Shown here: one piece after another, positions 18,601 to 27,600 of the stretch
How the letters are laid out: each line of letters opens with the position of its first letter
Position numbering within the stretch: the stretch's first letter is position 1
Assembly: GCA_963847945.1 (NCBI GenBank)
Contig: CAWKBX010000004.1
Span: 124,001-188,000 of the forward strand
Direction of reading: 5' to 3'
Origin: JANMJD01 sp963847945
GTDB lineage: Bacteria > Actinomycetota > Acidimicrobiia > Acidimicrobiales > Ilumatobacteraceae
DNA: 64,000 nt
Notes under the pieces: generated by a model
Seen by the model: only the letters and a program-made list of their open reading frames with translations
Databases searched by the model: none
What the model was told of the DNA's origin: nothing
Program-made: the position numbers and the translations under genes

Positions 18601-21600
18601 CGAAGTTCTGGTTGGCGACGCTCTGGATGATGCCGCCGGCGTCCTTGGCGACGGTGATCGCCAACTGGTCATTGACGGGCAGGGTCGAGGCGTAACCGGC
18701 CGGCTGGGTCTCGACGATCGTGTAGTTGCCGACCGCAACACCGATGAACTCGTAGTAGCCGCTGGCGTCGGTCGTCGTCGAGGGATCGGCTGTCGCCGGG
18801 TTGCCGTCGTCGAGGGTGATCGTGACCCCGGCGATGCGCTTGGGTTCCGTCGCCCCGATGATGCCGTTGAGGTCGGGGTCGACGAAGACGGTGCCCGAGA
18901 CCTTCGCCCCGATCTCGGCGAAGTCGTAGTCGGTGCCGACGCTGCCCGCGCCGAGGACGATGCCGCTGAGCACCTCATTGACTGCCGCGCTGCCGCCGAG
19001 CGAGCCCACCTTGTCGACCCCGTCGCCGTAGGCGGCGGGCTGCGTCTCGGTCACCGAGTACGTGCCAGGAGCCAGATTGTCGAAGAAGTATTCACCCTTG
19101 GCGTCGGTGACCTTGGTGGCGACGACAGCACCACCGGCGTCGCGCAGGGTGACGGTCACGCCAGGAATGCCGGCATCGGTCGGTGGGACTATCGGATCGC
19201 CGGTGCCGTCGCGCACTCCGTTGGCATTGGTGTCGAGCCAGACCGTGCCGCCGATCGAGGCGAGCGTCTCGCCGAAGTCGATGCCACCGATGCCACCGGC
19301 CGGCGCGGCAACGTTGCGGGTGTTCGGTCCGGCGGCCCCGATGGTGTCGCCATAGCCCACCGGCTGGATCTCCTTGACGACGTAGCTACCGATCGACAGG
19401 TTCGGGAACTTGTACGAACCGTCGGCTGCGGTGGTTGTGGTGGCGAGCAGGATGAGACCGGTGGAGTCGTACAACTCGACGGTCACGCCCGGCAGGCCGA
19501 GGTCGGTGCCGGGGTCGAGGACGCCGTTCTTGGCCTTGTCGCGGAACACGGTGCCGGCGATGCTCGTGCCGATCTCGCCAAAGTCGTAGTTGATGCCGTC
19601 ATCGGTGGTGGCCAACACGACCCCGGCGAACCGGTCAGGGGTGTCGAAGCTGTCCTGCGACCCGCTGGCCCCGGCGGTGACCGTGCCGACCGCATCGGTG
19701 CCATCGTCGAAGTTGGCCGGTTGGTTCTCCGACACGCTGTAGGTGCCGGCGAGCAGGCCGGTGAACTTGTAGTCGCCGTTGGCGTCGGTGGTCATCGTGC
19801 GGGCGATCGACTGCCCGGCGGCGTCGAGACCACTGACGCTGACCGTGGCTCCGGCGATGCCCTTCTCGCCGGCGTCCTGGACACCGTTGCCGTTACCGTC
19901 GATATAGACGGTCCCGGCGATCGTGCTGAGCGTGTCACCGAAGTTCTGGTTGGTCACCCCGCCGAGGGGAACGGTCAGCGCCGTGATCGAGTTGGTCGGC
20001 TGTTCCGACGAGCCATACCCGGGCGGCTGGGTCTCGGTCAGCGTGTAGCCGCTGCCGACGGGCACGCTCGGAAAGAGGTAGTTGCCGGTGATGTCGGTAG
20101 TCGTGGTCAGATTGACGCCGCCGGGGCCGGCGATCGTCATGACGATGCCCGGGATGCCCGGCTCGCCCGGGTCTTGCACCCCATTGCGGTTCTGGTCGAC
20201 GTAGACCACGCCGCTGACGCTGGGGGAGAGCTCGCCGAACAGATACCCGACGGCATCCTCACCCGGGTCGAGGGAGACAGCGGTGAACGAATCGGGCCCA
20301 GTGATCGTCCCGCCGGTGGTGCCGATGTTCTCGGCGCCGTCGTTGAACAGCGACGGTTGGGTCTCGGTGATCGTGTAGTCCGCGGCGGGGAGCCCCGTGA
20401 ACAGGTAGTTGCCGCTGGCATCGGTGTTGACCGTGACCGGGGCGGGGCCACCGGTCAACGTGACGGCCACGCCGCTGATCGGCGGTTCGCCCGGATCGCG
20501 GACCCCGTTGCGATTGGTGTCGGCATACACCGCTCCGGCAATCGACCCGAGGGTCTCACCGAAGTTCACCCCGGTCGCCGACGGAGTGGTGAGGCCGACG
20601 GCCAGCGTGTTCGACGTCGACGAGCCATAGCCGGTCGGTTGGGTCTCGGTGACGGTGTAGTTGCCAGGTGGGAGTTGGGCCGAGGTGTAGGTGCCATCGG
20701 CGTTGGTCGGCCCCGTCCACACCACCACACCGGCGCCGTTGGTGATCGTGATCGTCGTCGGAATGCCGGTGGTCTCGGCCGCGTCGAGGGTGCCGTTGCC
20801 GTTGACGTCGTACCACACCTTGCCCGAGATCGTGCCGAGCACTTCGCCGAAGTTGTTCTCGGATGACACCCGAGCGGCGGTCGTCAGCGTGACGCTGATC
20901 TTGTCGTTGACCCCGCCCGGGTTAATCGTTCCCGTCGAGGCTTCCTTGCCATCAAAATAGGTCGAGGGCTGGGTCTCGGTGACCGTGTAGACCTTGCCGG
21001 CAGCCGACAGCGGAAGGCCGACGACCTTGTAGTACCCGGTCGCGTCGGTCACGGCGGTCCAGGTGGTGACCCCGTCGGTGACGGTGATCAATGTGCCGGC
21101 GATCGGAGTGTCCCCGGCGCGCAGGCCGTCGTTGTTCGCGTCGGCATAGACATAGCCCGAGATCTCGCCGGCGAGTTCGCCGAAGTTGTTGTTGACCGAG
21201 CCCCCTGGCCCGATCGGCGTCGAGTAGTTCGCGGTTCCCACGAGCAGGACTTCCGACGGTGCCTGGCTGATCACGGTGCCGTTGGTCCCGGCGGTCGCAA
21301 GGCCGTCCGAATAGGTAGTCGGTTGGGTCTCGGTCACTCGGTAGATCAGACCGGGGTCGAGCCCGATGAAGGCGTACGAGCCGTCGGCCCCGGTGAGCTG
21401 GGCGGGCCAGTTGAGGAACTCCAACCATTGCAGCGTGCCGGCACCAAGTGGGCAGGTGGGCGGACTGCCAGGGGTGGGATAAAACACTGCTCCATCGATG
21501 GCCCGGTAGCAGACCTGGGTTTCGAGCTTCAGCGATACCCCGGCAATGCCGGGTTCGCCCAGGTCGATGACCCCGTCATTGTCGTTGTCGACGTAGACCT

Positions 21601-24460
21601 TTCCCGAGAGCACTGCGCCGCGTTCGCCGAAGTTGTAGCCGGTCGCGTCGATTCCGGCCCCGAGGGCAATCGCTGAAATCGTGTCGTTGACGGCCACGTT
21701 GCCCCCGGCGGAACCGGCCGTCTCGGCGGCGTCGGTCAGCCCGACCGGTTGGGTCTCGACGACGCTGTATGTTCCGGTGACAAGCCCGCTGAAGGTGTAG
21801 TTGCCATTGGAGTCGGTCGTGGTCGTGGCGACAACGACACCGGCCGCGTTCTTGAGGGTGACGGTGACGTTGGGCAGACCCGCTTCGCCGGCGGTGAAGT
21901 TGTTGGACAGGTTGCCGTCGAGGTATACCTTGCCCGACAGGGTGCTCAAGGTCTCGCCGAAGTTTTGATTGGTGACGGTTCCGCCGGCGGGGAGGGTCAC
22001 GGCCGAGATCAGGTTCGGGGTGCTCGTGCCGTAACCGGTGGGCTGGGTTTCGGTGATCGTGTAGCTTCCGGCGGGCAGGCCGGGGAATGTGTAGCTGCCA
22101 TCGGCGGCTGTTGTCGCGGTCACCGTTGTGCCATCGGGCTTGGTCAGGGTGATGACCACGCCGGCGATGAACGTCTCGGTGGGGTCGAGTACGCCGTCCT
22201 TGTCGGCGTCGTACCAGGCCTTGCCGCTGATCGAACCGGGCACCTCGCCAAAGTTGTAGTTGACACCCGGGCCCGCTCCGGTGAGCACGACCGCCGCGAA
22301 TTCGTCGTTGGCCTTGATGCCGGTCACCGTGCCGGTCACGGTGCCGGTGGTGTCGATCCCGTCGCCGTAGGAGGCCGGTTGGGTCTCGGTGACGGTGTAC
22401 GTTCCGGGCAGCAGGTTGGGGAACGACCAGGTGCCGTCGGCGGCCGTCACGGTGGTGACATTGACCGAGGCTCCAGATTCGGTGGTACCGGTGACGGTGA
22501 TCGTCACTCCGGCGATTCCCGGCTCGGTCGCCACCGCGCCCTGGGTGCCGTCATTGTTGGTGTCGACATACACCTTGCCCGACAACGGGGCCAGTTTCTC
22601 GCCGAAGTTGTAGCCCGTGGCGTTGGCTCCTGCGAGCAGGGCGATCCCCTGGATCTTGTCGTTCGTCGGGCTGGTTCCCGCGGAACTGCCGACGGTCTCG
22701 GCGCCATCGCCGTAGGCAGTCGGCTGAACCTCGGTGACGACATAGGTGCCCGCCGCAAGGTTCGTGAACTTGTAGCTGCCGTCAGCGGCGGTCGTCGTTG
22801 TCAGGCCCACCGGGGCACCGTTGACGTCGGTACCTGTGAGTTGCACGGTGACCCCGCCGATGCCGGGTTCGGCGCCACCCTTGGTGCCATCGGCGGTCTG
22901 GTCGTAGTAGACGACGCCCGAGATCGACGATTGGATCTCGGCAAAGTTGACGTTCGTCTTGCCCTGGGCGACGTTGCCGGTGAAGACCAATCCGGTGCGG
23001 GTGTTCGAGACGTACTGCGTCGTCGTCGTGCCGGGGGAGTTCGAGTAGGCGGTTGGCTGGGTCTCGGTCACCGCATAGGTGCCGTTGAGCAACCCGTCAA
23101 CGCGGTAGCCGCCGCCGGCGTCGGTCGTGGTGACGCGGGTCACTGCGGCACCGTTGGCATCGGTGCCGGTGACGGTGATCGTCGTGCCCGCGATCGGAGC
23201 CTCACCCGGGTCGAGCACACCGTTGCCGTTGGCGTCGTTCCACACCAGGCCCGAGATGAAGTTGGTGACGACAGGGGCCGAGAAGGCGAAGAGGAATGGG
23301 AAGTACTGGTCGCCCGACGTGGTGAACGTCAGTGGCACGCTGGTCAGGCCGCTGGGGAGCACCGAGGCGGGCACGTCGCGGGTCTTGGCATCGAGGCCAT
23401 AGGTGTTCGGGTAGAGCGGGTTCTGTGCTCCGTCGACGGTCGACGCGAAGTAGTTGTTGGTGACCGTCGGAGTGATGCGCGGGTCGGCGAGCGCGGTGCC
23501 GTTGGCGAGTAACTGATCGCCAACGATGCCGTGGTCGCCTTCGATGGCACCGGCGCCGAAGCGTCGGGTGCCTGAGGCCAACGTGAAGCCGGTCAGCGTC
23601 GTGGTCGTGGGCGGGTCGCTCGCGCCCTGGGCGACGAAGCCGTCGAAGACCAACACCTGACGGGCCAAGGGGGCGTAGGTGGCATCGGGGTTCGGGAACT
23701 TCCACACGTAGGTCACGGCGAAGCCGCCGGTGCAGTTGTTGCCTTTCGGGGTCCAGATGTTGCCCACGGTGATGTCAAGCGGTACCCCGGTGGGTTGTGC
23801 CGCCAGCAGCGCCTTGATGTCCTGGGACGCGGCGTAGTGGCGTCCGCCGTTGGTCCGCGTCGGGGCGATGTAGAAGCGACCGGCCTGCGGAGTGAGACTC
23901 TGATAGGTGCCTGCACCGAACTTCAGCTTGATCGGATGGGTACTGGGAACGAACGCCGTGTTGACAAAACCGATCGGCGCGGTCGCCAGATTTGGATTGG
24001 CAGTGTTCGGCTGGGCGGCGTTGCAGGCGAAGTAGGGCGTCACCCCGTCGGCACGAACGGCATCGCCGGAGTTACCCACCCACCACAGCCGGGCGTAGTC
24101 GATCGTCGCACCCGGCGGAATCGTGATGCGTGCGGTTGACGAGTTGAACGTTGTTGCGTCGCCGTCAACATCCACGTACTCCATATAGAAGGCGTCATTG
24201 ATGTACGTGGTGCCGAGCGCCGACGAGTTCGAACTCCGACCAACTGCGCAGTTGGCATTGGCCCACTGGCCGCTCGTCGGGCAGCTCGTCACGACGTTGC
24301 CGGCGATTGTGAAGTCCCCGAACACTGCTTGGTCGTATTGCACCGTCAGCGGAATGACGACCGCCGCATCGGCAATGGGCGCCATCACCACGGCGGACAT
24401 GACGACCGCCGAGGCACTGACAACCATTGCCAACACAGCTCGGACATTTTGGGTCTTCAT
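15257..24460 (-). CDS. Giant SdrD-B surface protein 1, N-terminal segment with signal peptide
   Basis: Start of the roughly 6,417-residue protein. ATG 24460 follows GAAGG and opens a signal peptide (residues 1-32; hydrophobic core VLAMVVSASAVVMSAVVM, cleavage after ADA). Residues about 33-395 form a non-repetitive domain with YVDVDGDATTFNSS, ITIPPGATIDYARLWWVG, VLVFDGF, GDHGIVGDQLLANG and TSGDQYFPFLFAFS. From memory this pattern recurs at the N terminus of other giant DUF11/SdrD-repeat exoproteins. Then come 14 diverged Cna-B/SdrD-B modules (about 23.27-18.6 kb; heads such as ISGKVYVDNDNDG) and 10 of the homogeneous IGD/IGN type. Reliable coding ends near 15,490; 15,257-15,485 is out of phase. 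Likely role: a long calcium-rigidified stalk or adhesin displayed on the wall. An alternative GTG start is at 24481. Confidence 0.9.
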   Translation of the reverse strand: MKTQNVRAVLAMVVSASAVVMSAVVMAPIADAAVVIPLTVQYDQAVFGDFTIAGNVVTSCPTSGQWANANCAVGRSSNSSALGTTYINDAFYMEYVDVDGDATTFNSSTARITIPPGATIDYARLWWVGNSGDAVRADGVTPYFACNAAQPNTANPNLATAPIGFVNTAFVPSTHPIKLKFGAGTYQSLTPQAGRFYIAPTRTNGGRHYAASQDIKALLAAQPTGVPLDITVGNIWTPKGNNCTGGFAVTYVWKFPNPDATYAPLARQVLVFDGFVAQGASDPPTTTTLTGFTLASGTRRFGAGAIEGDHGIVGDQLLANGTALADPRITPTVTNNYFASTVDGAQNPLYPNTYGLDAKTRDVPASVLPSGLTSVPLTFTTSGDQYFPFLFAFSAPVVTNFISGLVWNDANGNGVLDPGEAPIAGTTITVTGTDANGAAVTRVTTTDAGGGYRVDGLLNGTYAVTETQPTAYSNSPGTTTTQYVSNTRTGLVFTGNVAQGKTNVNFAEIQSSISGVVYYDQTADGTKGGAEPGIGGVTVQLTGTDVNGAPVGLTTTTAADGSYKFTNLAAGTYVVTEVQPTAYGDGAETVGSSAGTSPTNDKIQGIALLAGANATGYNFGEKLAPLSGKVYVDTNNDGTQGAVATEPGIAGVTITVTGTTESGASVNVTTVTAADGTWSFPNLLPGTYTVTETQPASYGDGIDTTGTVTGTVTGIKANDEFAAVVLTGAGPGVNYNFGEVPGSISGKAWYDADKDGVLDPTETFIAGVVITLTKPDGTTVTATTAADGSYTFPGLPAGSYTITETQPTGYGTSTPNLISAVTLPAGGTVTNQNFGETLSTLSGKVYLDGNLSNNFTAGEAGLPNVTVTLKNAAGVVVATTTTDSNGNYTFSGLVTGTYSVVETQPVGLTDAAETAGSAGGNVAVNDTISAIALGAGIDATGYNFGERGAVLSGKVYVDNDNDGVIDLGEPGIAGVSLKLETQVCYRAIDGAVFYPTPGSPPTCPLGAGTLQWLEFLNWPAQLTGADGSYAFIGLDPGLIYRVTETQPTTYSDGLATAGTNGTVISQAPSEVLLVGTANYSTPIGPGGSVNNNFGELAGEISGYVYADANNDGLRAGDTPIAGTLITVTDGVTTWTAVTDATGYYKVVGLPLSAAGKVYTVTETQPSTYFDGKEASTGTINPGGVNDKISVTLTTAARVSSENNFGEVLGTISGKVWYDVNGNGTLDAAETTGIPTTITITNGAGVVVWTGPTNADGTYTSAQLPPGNYTVTETQPTGYGSSTSNTLAVGLTTPSATGVNFGETLGSIAGAVYADTNRNGVRDPGEPPISGVAVTLTGGPAPVTVNTDASGNYLFTGLPAADYTITETQPSLFNDGAENIGTTGGTITGPDSFTAVSLDPGEDAVGYLFGELSPSVSGVVYVDQNRNGVQDPGEPGIPGIVMTIAGPGGVNLTTTTDITGNYLFPSVPVGSGYTLTETQPPGYGSSEQPTNSITALTVPLGGVTNQNFGDTLSTIAGTVYIDGNGNGVQDAGEKGIAGATVSVSGLDAAGQSIARTMTTDANGDYKFTGLLAGTYSVSENQPANFDDGTDAVGTVTAGASGSQDSFDTPDRFAGVVLATTDDGINYDFGEIGTSIAGTVFRDKAKNGVLDPGTDLGLPGVTVELYDSTGLILLATTTTAADGSYKFPNLSIGSYVVKEIQPVGYGDTIGAAGPNTRNVAAPAGGIGGIDFGETLASIGGTVWLDTNANGVRDGTGDPIVPPTDAGIPGVTVTLRDAGGAVVATKVTDAKGEYFFDNLAPGTYSVTETQPAAYGDGVDKVGSLGGSAAVNEVLSGIVLGAGSVGTDYDFAEIGAKVSGTVFVDPDLNGIIGATEPKRIAGVTITLDDGNPATADPSTTTDASGYYEFIGVAVGNYTIVETQPAGYASTLPVNDQLAITVAKDAGGIIQSVANQNFGEALGTIGDVIWNDRNGDGIQDAGEPGIPGVKVTGTTTIAGVPTTFTATTDATGTYHLVDLPLGSYTVAVDTTTLPAGMTQTGDPDATKDNTSAVTLDVANLSSSVQDFGYQGAGSIGNYIWNDLNGDGVQDVGEPGIPGVKLTLTTTIAGSPVTYTAFTDATGAYTAAGLPLGDYIVTVDPATLPAGLTQTFDNDGLATANSSTVTLTVATPAVTTQDFGYKGAGSIGNFVWTDLDGDGIQDAGEPGIPGVSITITTAIAGSPVTYTTTTDATGGYTIAGLPLGDFTVAVNPVSLPAGVAPTFDADGTTTANTSTVTLTAAVPTSDTQDFGYRGPGTIGDTIWNDLNGDGTQDPGEPGIPGVKVTATLTAGVFSVVYTATTAADGTYQFTQMPLGAYSVKIDATTLPGGVLQTGDPDTTNDGTSAVTLTVAAPASDVQDFGYQGPGKIGDVVWNDLDGDGTQDPGEPGIPGVKVTLTTTIGGSPITYTATTDDTGKYLVEGLPLGAYAVTVDPTTLPTGVLPTGDADGVATPHTSAITLTEAAPASLIQDFAYQGPGSIGDFVWLDINGDGVQDPGEAGIPGVKVTLTTTVGGATVTYPATTGPDGQYLVSGLPLGTFTVTVDSTSLPAGMLPTFDADGTTTPNTSSTTLTAAAPTVVDQDFGYQGPGEIGDKIWNDLDGDGLQDPGEPGIPGVKVTVTATIGGSPVSFTTTTGPDGTYQFTGLPLGDWTVAVDSTTVPAGLIITGDPDTTKDGTSTVTLTAAAPTSDVQDFGYQGPGSIGDFVWIDVNADGIQDAAEPGLAGVTITITTTIAGSPVTYTTTTDLSGGYTVAGLPLGDFTVTVDSASLPAGITQTFDADGIATANTSVVTLAAATPTSDTQDFGYQGPGKIGDKIWNDLDGDGFQDPGEPGIPGVKVTATATVGGATITVSAVTGPDGSYLIAGLPLATFTVNVDSTTLPGGGMLQTGDPDSTEDNTSTVTLTAAVPASDVQDFGYQGPGSIGDLIWNDLNGDGIVDLGEPGIPGVKVTVTVTIAGTSDQLLSGHRRDRPVRHHRASPRRLHRDRRCDHASPGDDQHGRSRCDQRRRVDRDVVAAQPPRRDPGLRLPGPRCHR

Positions 24461-24480
24461 CACGATTCGCCCATCCTTCA

Positions 24481-24508
24481 CTTTAAGCGCTCGATGGTGC
24501 GCTTAAAG
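24481..24508. promoter_or_regulatory. 10-bp inverted repeat (candidate operator) at the giant gene 1 promoter
   Basis: CTTTAAGCGC (24481-24490) and GCGCTTAAAG (24499-24508) form a perfect 10-bp dyad with an 8-nt spacer. It begins 21 nt upstream of the ATG at 24460 and overlaps the transcription start predicted from the promoter at 24512-24540. A repressor site is the simplest reading. An RNA hairpin in the 5' leader, or a terminator for giant gene 2 upstream, are alternatives. Confidence 0.6.
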
Positions 24509-24511
24509 CGA

Positions 24512-24540
24512 AGATTAGAGCTATCCGATACGACATGCAA
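24512..24540 (-). promoter_or_regulatory. Candidate sigma-70-type promoter of giant gene 1
   Basis: On the minus strand, TTGCAT (24540-24535) and TAATCT (24517-24512) are separated by 17 nt, in the most AT-rich stretch of the region (24,510-24,585). Transcription would begin near 24,505, inside the inverted repeat. This would give giant gene 1 its own promoter independent of giant gene 2 upstream. Confidence 0.5.
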
Positions 24541-24610
24541 ACCAGTTGCTTGAATATCAAATCGAAAAGTGTCTAGACGACCTCTTCATGCAGCATTCGC
24601 CGAAATCGAC

Positions 24611-27600
24611 TCATGCCGAGGCGGCGATGTTCCTACGGTGACGGCCCCGAAGGATGAGACCGAGGCCGATGAGTAGCGCGGCGAGCGAAACGAACCCACC
24701 GATCGCCAGACCGGTTGCCGGCAGGGAGCCGGCAGTGACCTTGGCGGTCGCCGAGTTGTTGGCCGCAACCTTCTCCGGTAGCTGCCCGGGAGCCGCCGAG
24801 ACCGAAGCGGTGTTCGTCAGCCCGCTGGCGTTCCCCCTGTACGTCGTCACAACATCGAACGACACCTTGGCACCTGACGCCAACTCACCAGTGGTGCACG
24901 TCACCCGCTGACCCGTCGGAGCGCAGGTGACCCTGTCGCTCCCGCCGGAGACGAACGTCAGCTTGTCGATCAAGTCATCGGTGATCGTGATCGGCCCGGG
25001 GGCGGAGTCTCGCCCGCTATTGGTGACGGTGATGACCCACGTGATCGTGTTGGCCGATGGTTCGACTCGACCGATGGTCTTGGCCAATGCCAGGTCGTAG
25101 TCCCGCCGGTAGATCCCGAGGTCGAACGTTCGGTCGTTCTCCCCGGGGATCAGGCTGGTCGGGGCGGCCAGGCCGGTCGTCGGGTCACCGTCGGAGTCGA
25201 GGGCGGAGTCGCCACCAAGGTTGACCCCGGTGACGAACGTGTCCGAGGGCAGCGAACCCAGTTCGAAGCGGATCTGGTAGTCGCCGGGCGTCAGACCGAC
25301 GAACTCGTAGTGACCGCTGCCATCGGTGACGGCCGCGGCGACGACTCGGCCGTCCGCGCCGAGCAGGGTCACCGTCACCGAGGGCACGCCGACCTCGCCG
25401 GCATCCTGAACTCCGTTGCGATTGTCGTCGAACCACACATAGTCCCCGATCGAGGCGGGGAGCCAGATACCGGCATCGATGGTCGGGTTGATCTCGCGGG
25501 CCGTCGTCGTTCCGTCGGCCGACTCGACTGGGCGCATGTTTGTCCCGCCCGGAGCAACGGTGAAGACGGGCGACAGCCCATCGGTCGGGTTGGGGTTGGA
25601 GTCGTTGCCGACCGTCGCCCCGGGAACCGATTGGCTGGTGAGGGCATAGCCGGCGGGCAGGTTCGAGAACTTGACCTGATAGTCGCCGGCCCCGACGTTG
25701 TCGAACACGTAGTGCCCGTTGACGTCGGTGGTCGTGGTCGCGATGACTGTGCCGTCGGTGGCCAGCAACTCGACGGTGACTCCGGCGACGCCGGGCTCCA
25801 ACGCGCCCTGCACTCCGTCGTGGTTCAGGTCGTTCCAGACGTAGTCGCCGATCGCCAATGGCATCCAGATGCCCATGTCGATCGTCGGGTCCACCAGCGT
25901 TGCCGTGGTGATCCCGTCGGTTGACGCGACGGGGCGGACGTTGGGGGACGCCGCGTTCAACGTGAACACCGCAGTCAGCCCGCCCTGGTTGGCATTGGAG
26001 TCGAGGCTTGGATCGGTGCCGGCCGTCTGGACTGTCGGCCGGTAGCCCGTGGGAAGCGTCGTGAACCGGATTTGGTAGTCACCGGCGATCAGGTTGTCAA
26101 ACACATAGTGCCCCGCCGCGTCGGTCGTGGCGGGCGCAACGGGAACTCCGTCGGCGTCGAGAGCGAGGGACCCATCGACGTTCAGCAGTTCGACAGTGAC
26201 CCCGGCGACCGGGTTCTCGCCGGCCTCCTGGCGACCATCACCATCGAGATCGAACCAGACGTAGTCGCCGACGGCCAGTGGCTGCCAGAACCCAGCGTCG
26301 ATCGACGGATTGATCATCGTCGCCAGGGTGACGCCGTCGCCGGGCACCGTTGGGCGCGTCTCGGGCGAGGTGCCCGACAGGGTGAAGACCGGGGTGACCC
26401 CGAGGTTGTTCGGGTTTGAGTCGCCAAGCCGGCTATCGCCGACGCCCGAGGTCGTCACCAGCCAACCGGCGGGCACGCCGAACGCAATCTGGTAGTCGCC
26501 TGGAAGGAGATTGTCGAAGACGTAATGGCCGTTGGCATCGGTCGCGGCCGGCGCGACTGGGGCGCCGTCGGCGTCGAGGGCGGGGGAGCCGTCGGCGTTG
26601 AGCAACGTCACCGTGACGCCGGCGATCGGGAGTTCACCGGCATCTTGGATCCCGTCGTGGTCGACGTCGTTCCAGACGTAGTCGCCGATCGCCAGCGGCT
26701 GCCAAATCCCCAGGTCAATCGTCGGATCGATGGCCAATCCGATGATCGTCGGGTCGTTGTTGAGGACCATATTGGCGCCACCGATGGTCAGCGTGAACTC
26801 GGGGGTCAACCCGGCCGGGCTGCCATCGGAATCGACAGCGGTGTCGGTGCCCGCGTTCTGTGTGGTGACGACGAAACCGGTGGGCAACGTGGCGACATCG
26901 AACTGCACTTTGTATGTGCCCGGCAGCAGGTTGTCGAACACATAGAGCCCGGTCACGGGGTCGGTGGTCGTGGCCGCGACCGGGTTGCCGTCGGCATCGA
27001 TGGCCGCAACGAAGCTGCCCGGGTTGGCCGGGTCCTCCATCAACAACGACACCCCGACATCGCCAACGGGCTGCTCGCCGTCGTTCTGGATGCCGTTGTG
27101 GTTGACGTCGTTCCAGACGTAGTCGCCAACGGCGAGCGGCGCCCAAATGCCGGCATCGATGGTCGGGTCGATGAACGACGCCCGCAGCGGGGTGCCATAG
27201 AGCGTGTCATCAGCCGTAGTGGTCGCCCGCATGTTCACGGCGTTGAACGTCAAGACGATCGGCCCGGTCGATGCCGTGGCATCGGTCGGGGCCAGGAACG
27301 TCGGGTCCGAGTCGACCGCGTCGTCGGCGCCGCTATTGGGCCGAGTCCACTGATAGCCGGTCTGGTTGTGGTCGAAGACCACCTGGTACGTGCCCGGGAG
27401 CAGGTTGTCGAACAGGTAGAACCCGTTGGCGTCGGTGGTATCTGCCGCGATCACCGCGCCATCGGCATCGACGGCGGGGATGAAGGCGCCGGGCGTTGCC
27501 GGGTCCGCCATCAGCAGGGTGACGGTGGCTCCGGCGACGGGTGTCTCGCCGTCGTCCTGTATCCCGTTGCGATTGAGGTCGAACCAGACTTGATCGCCGA

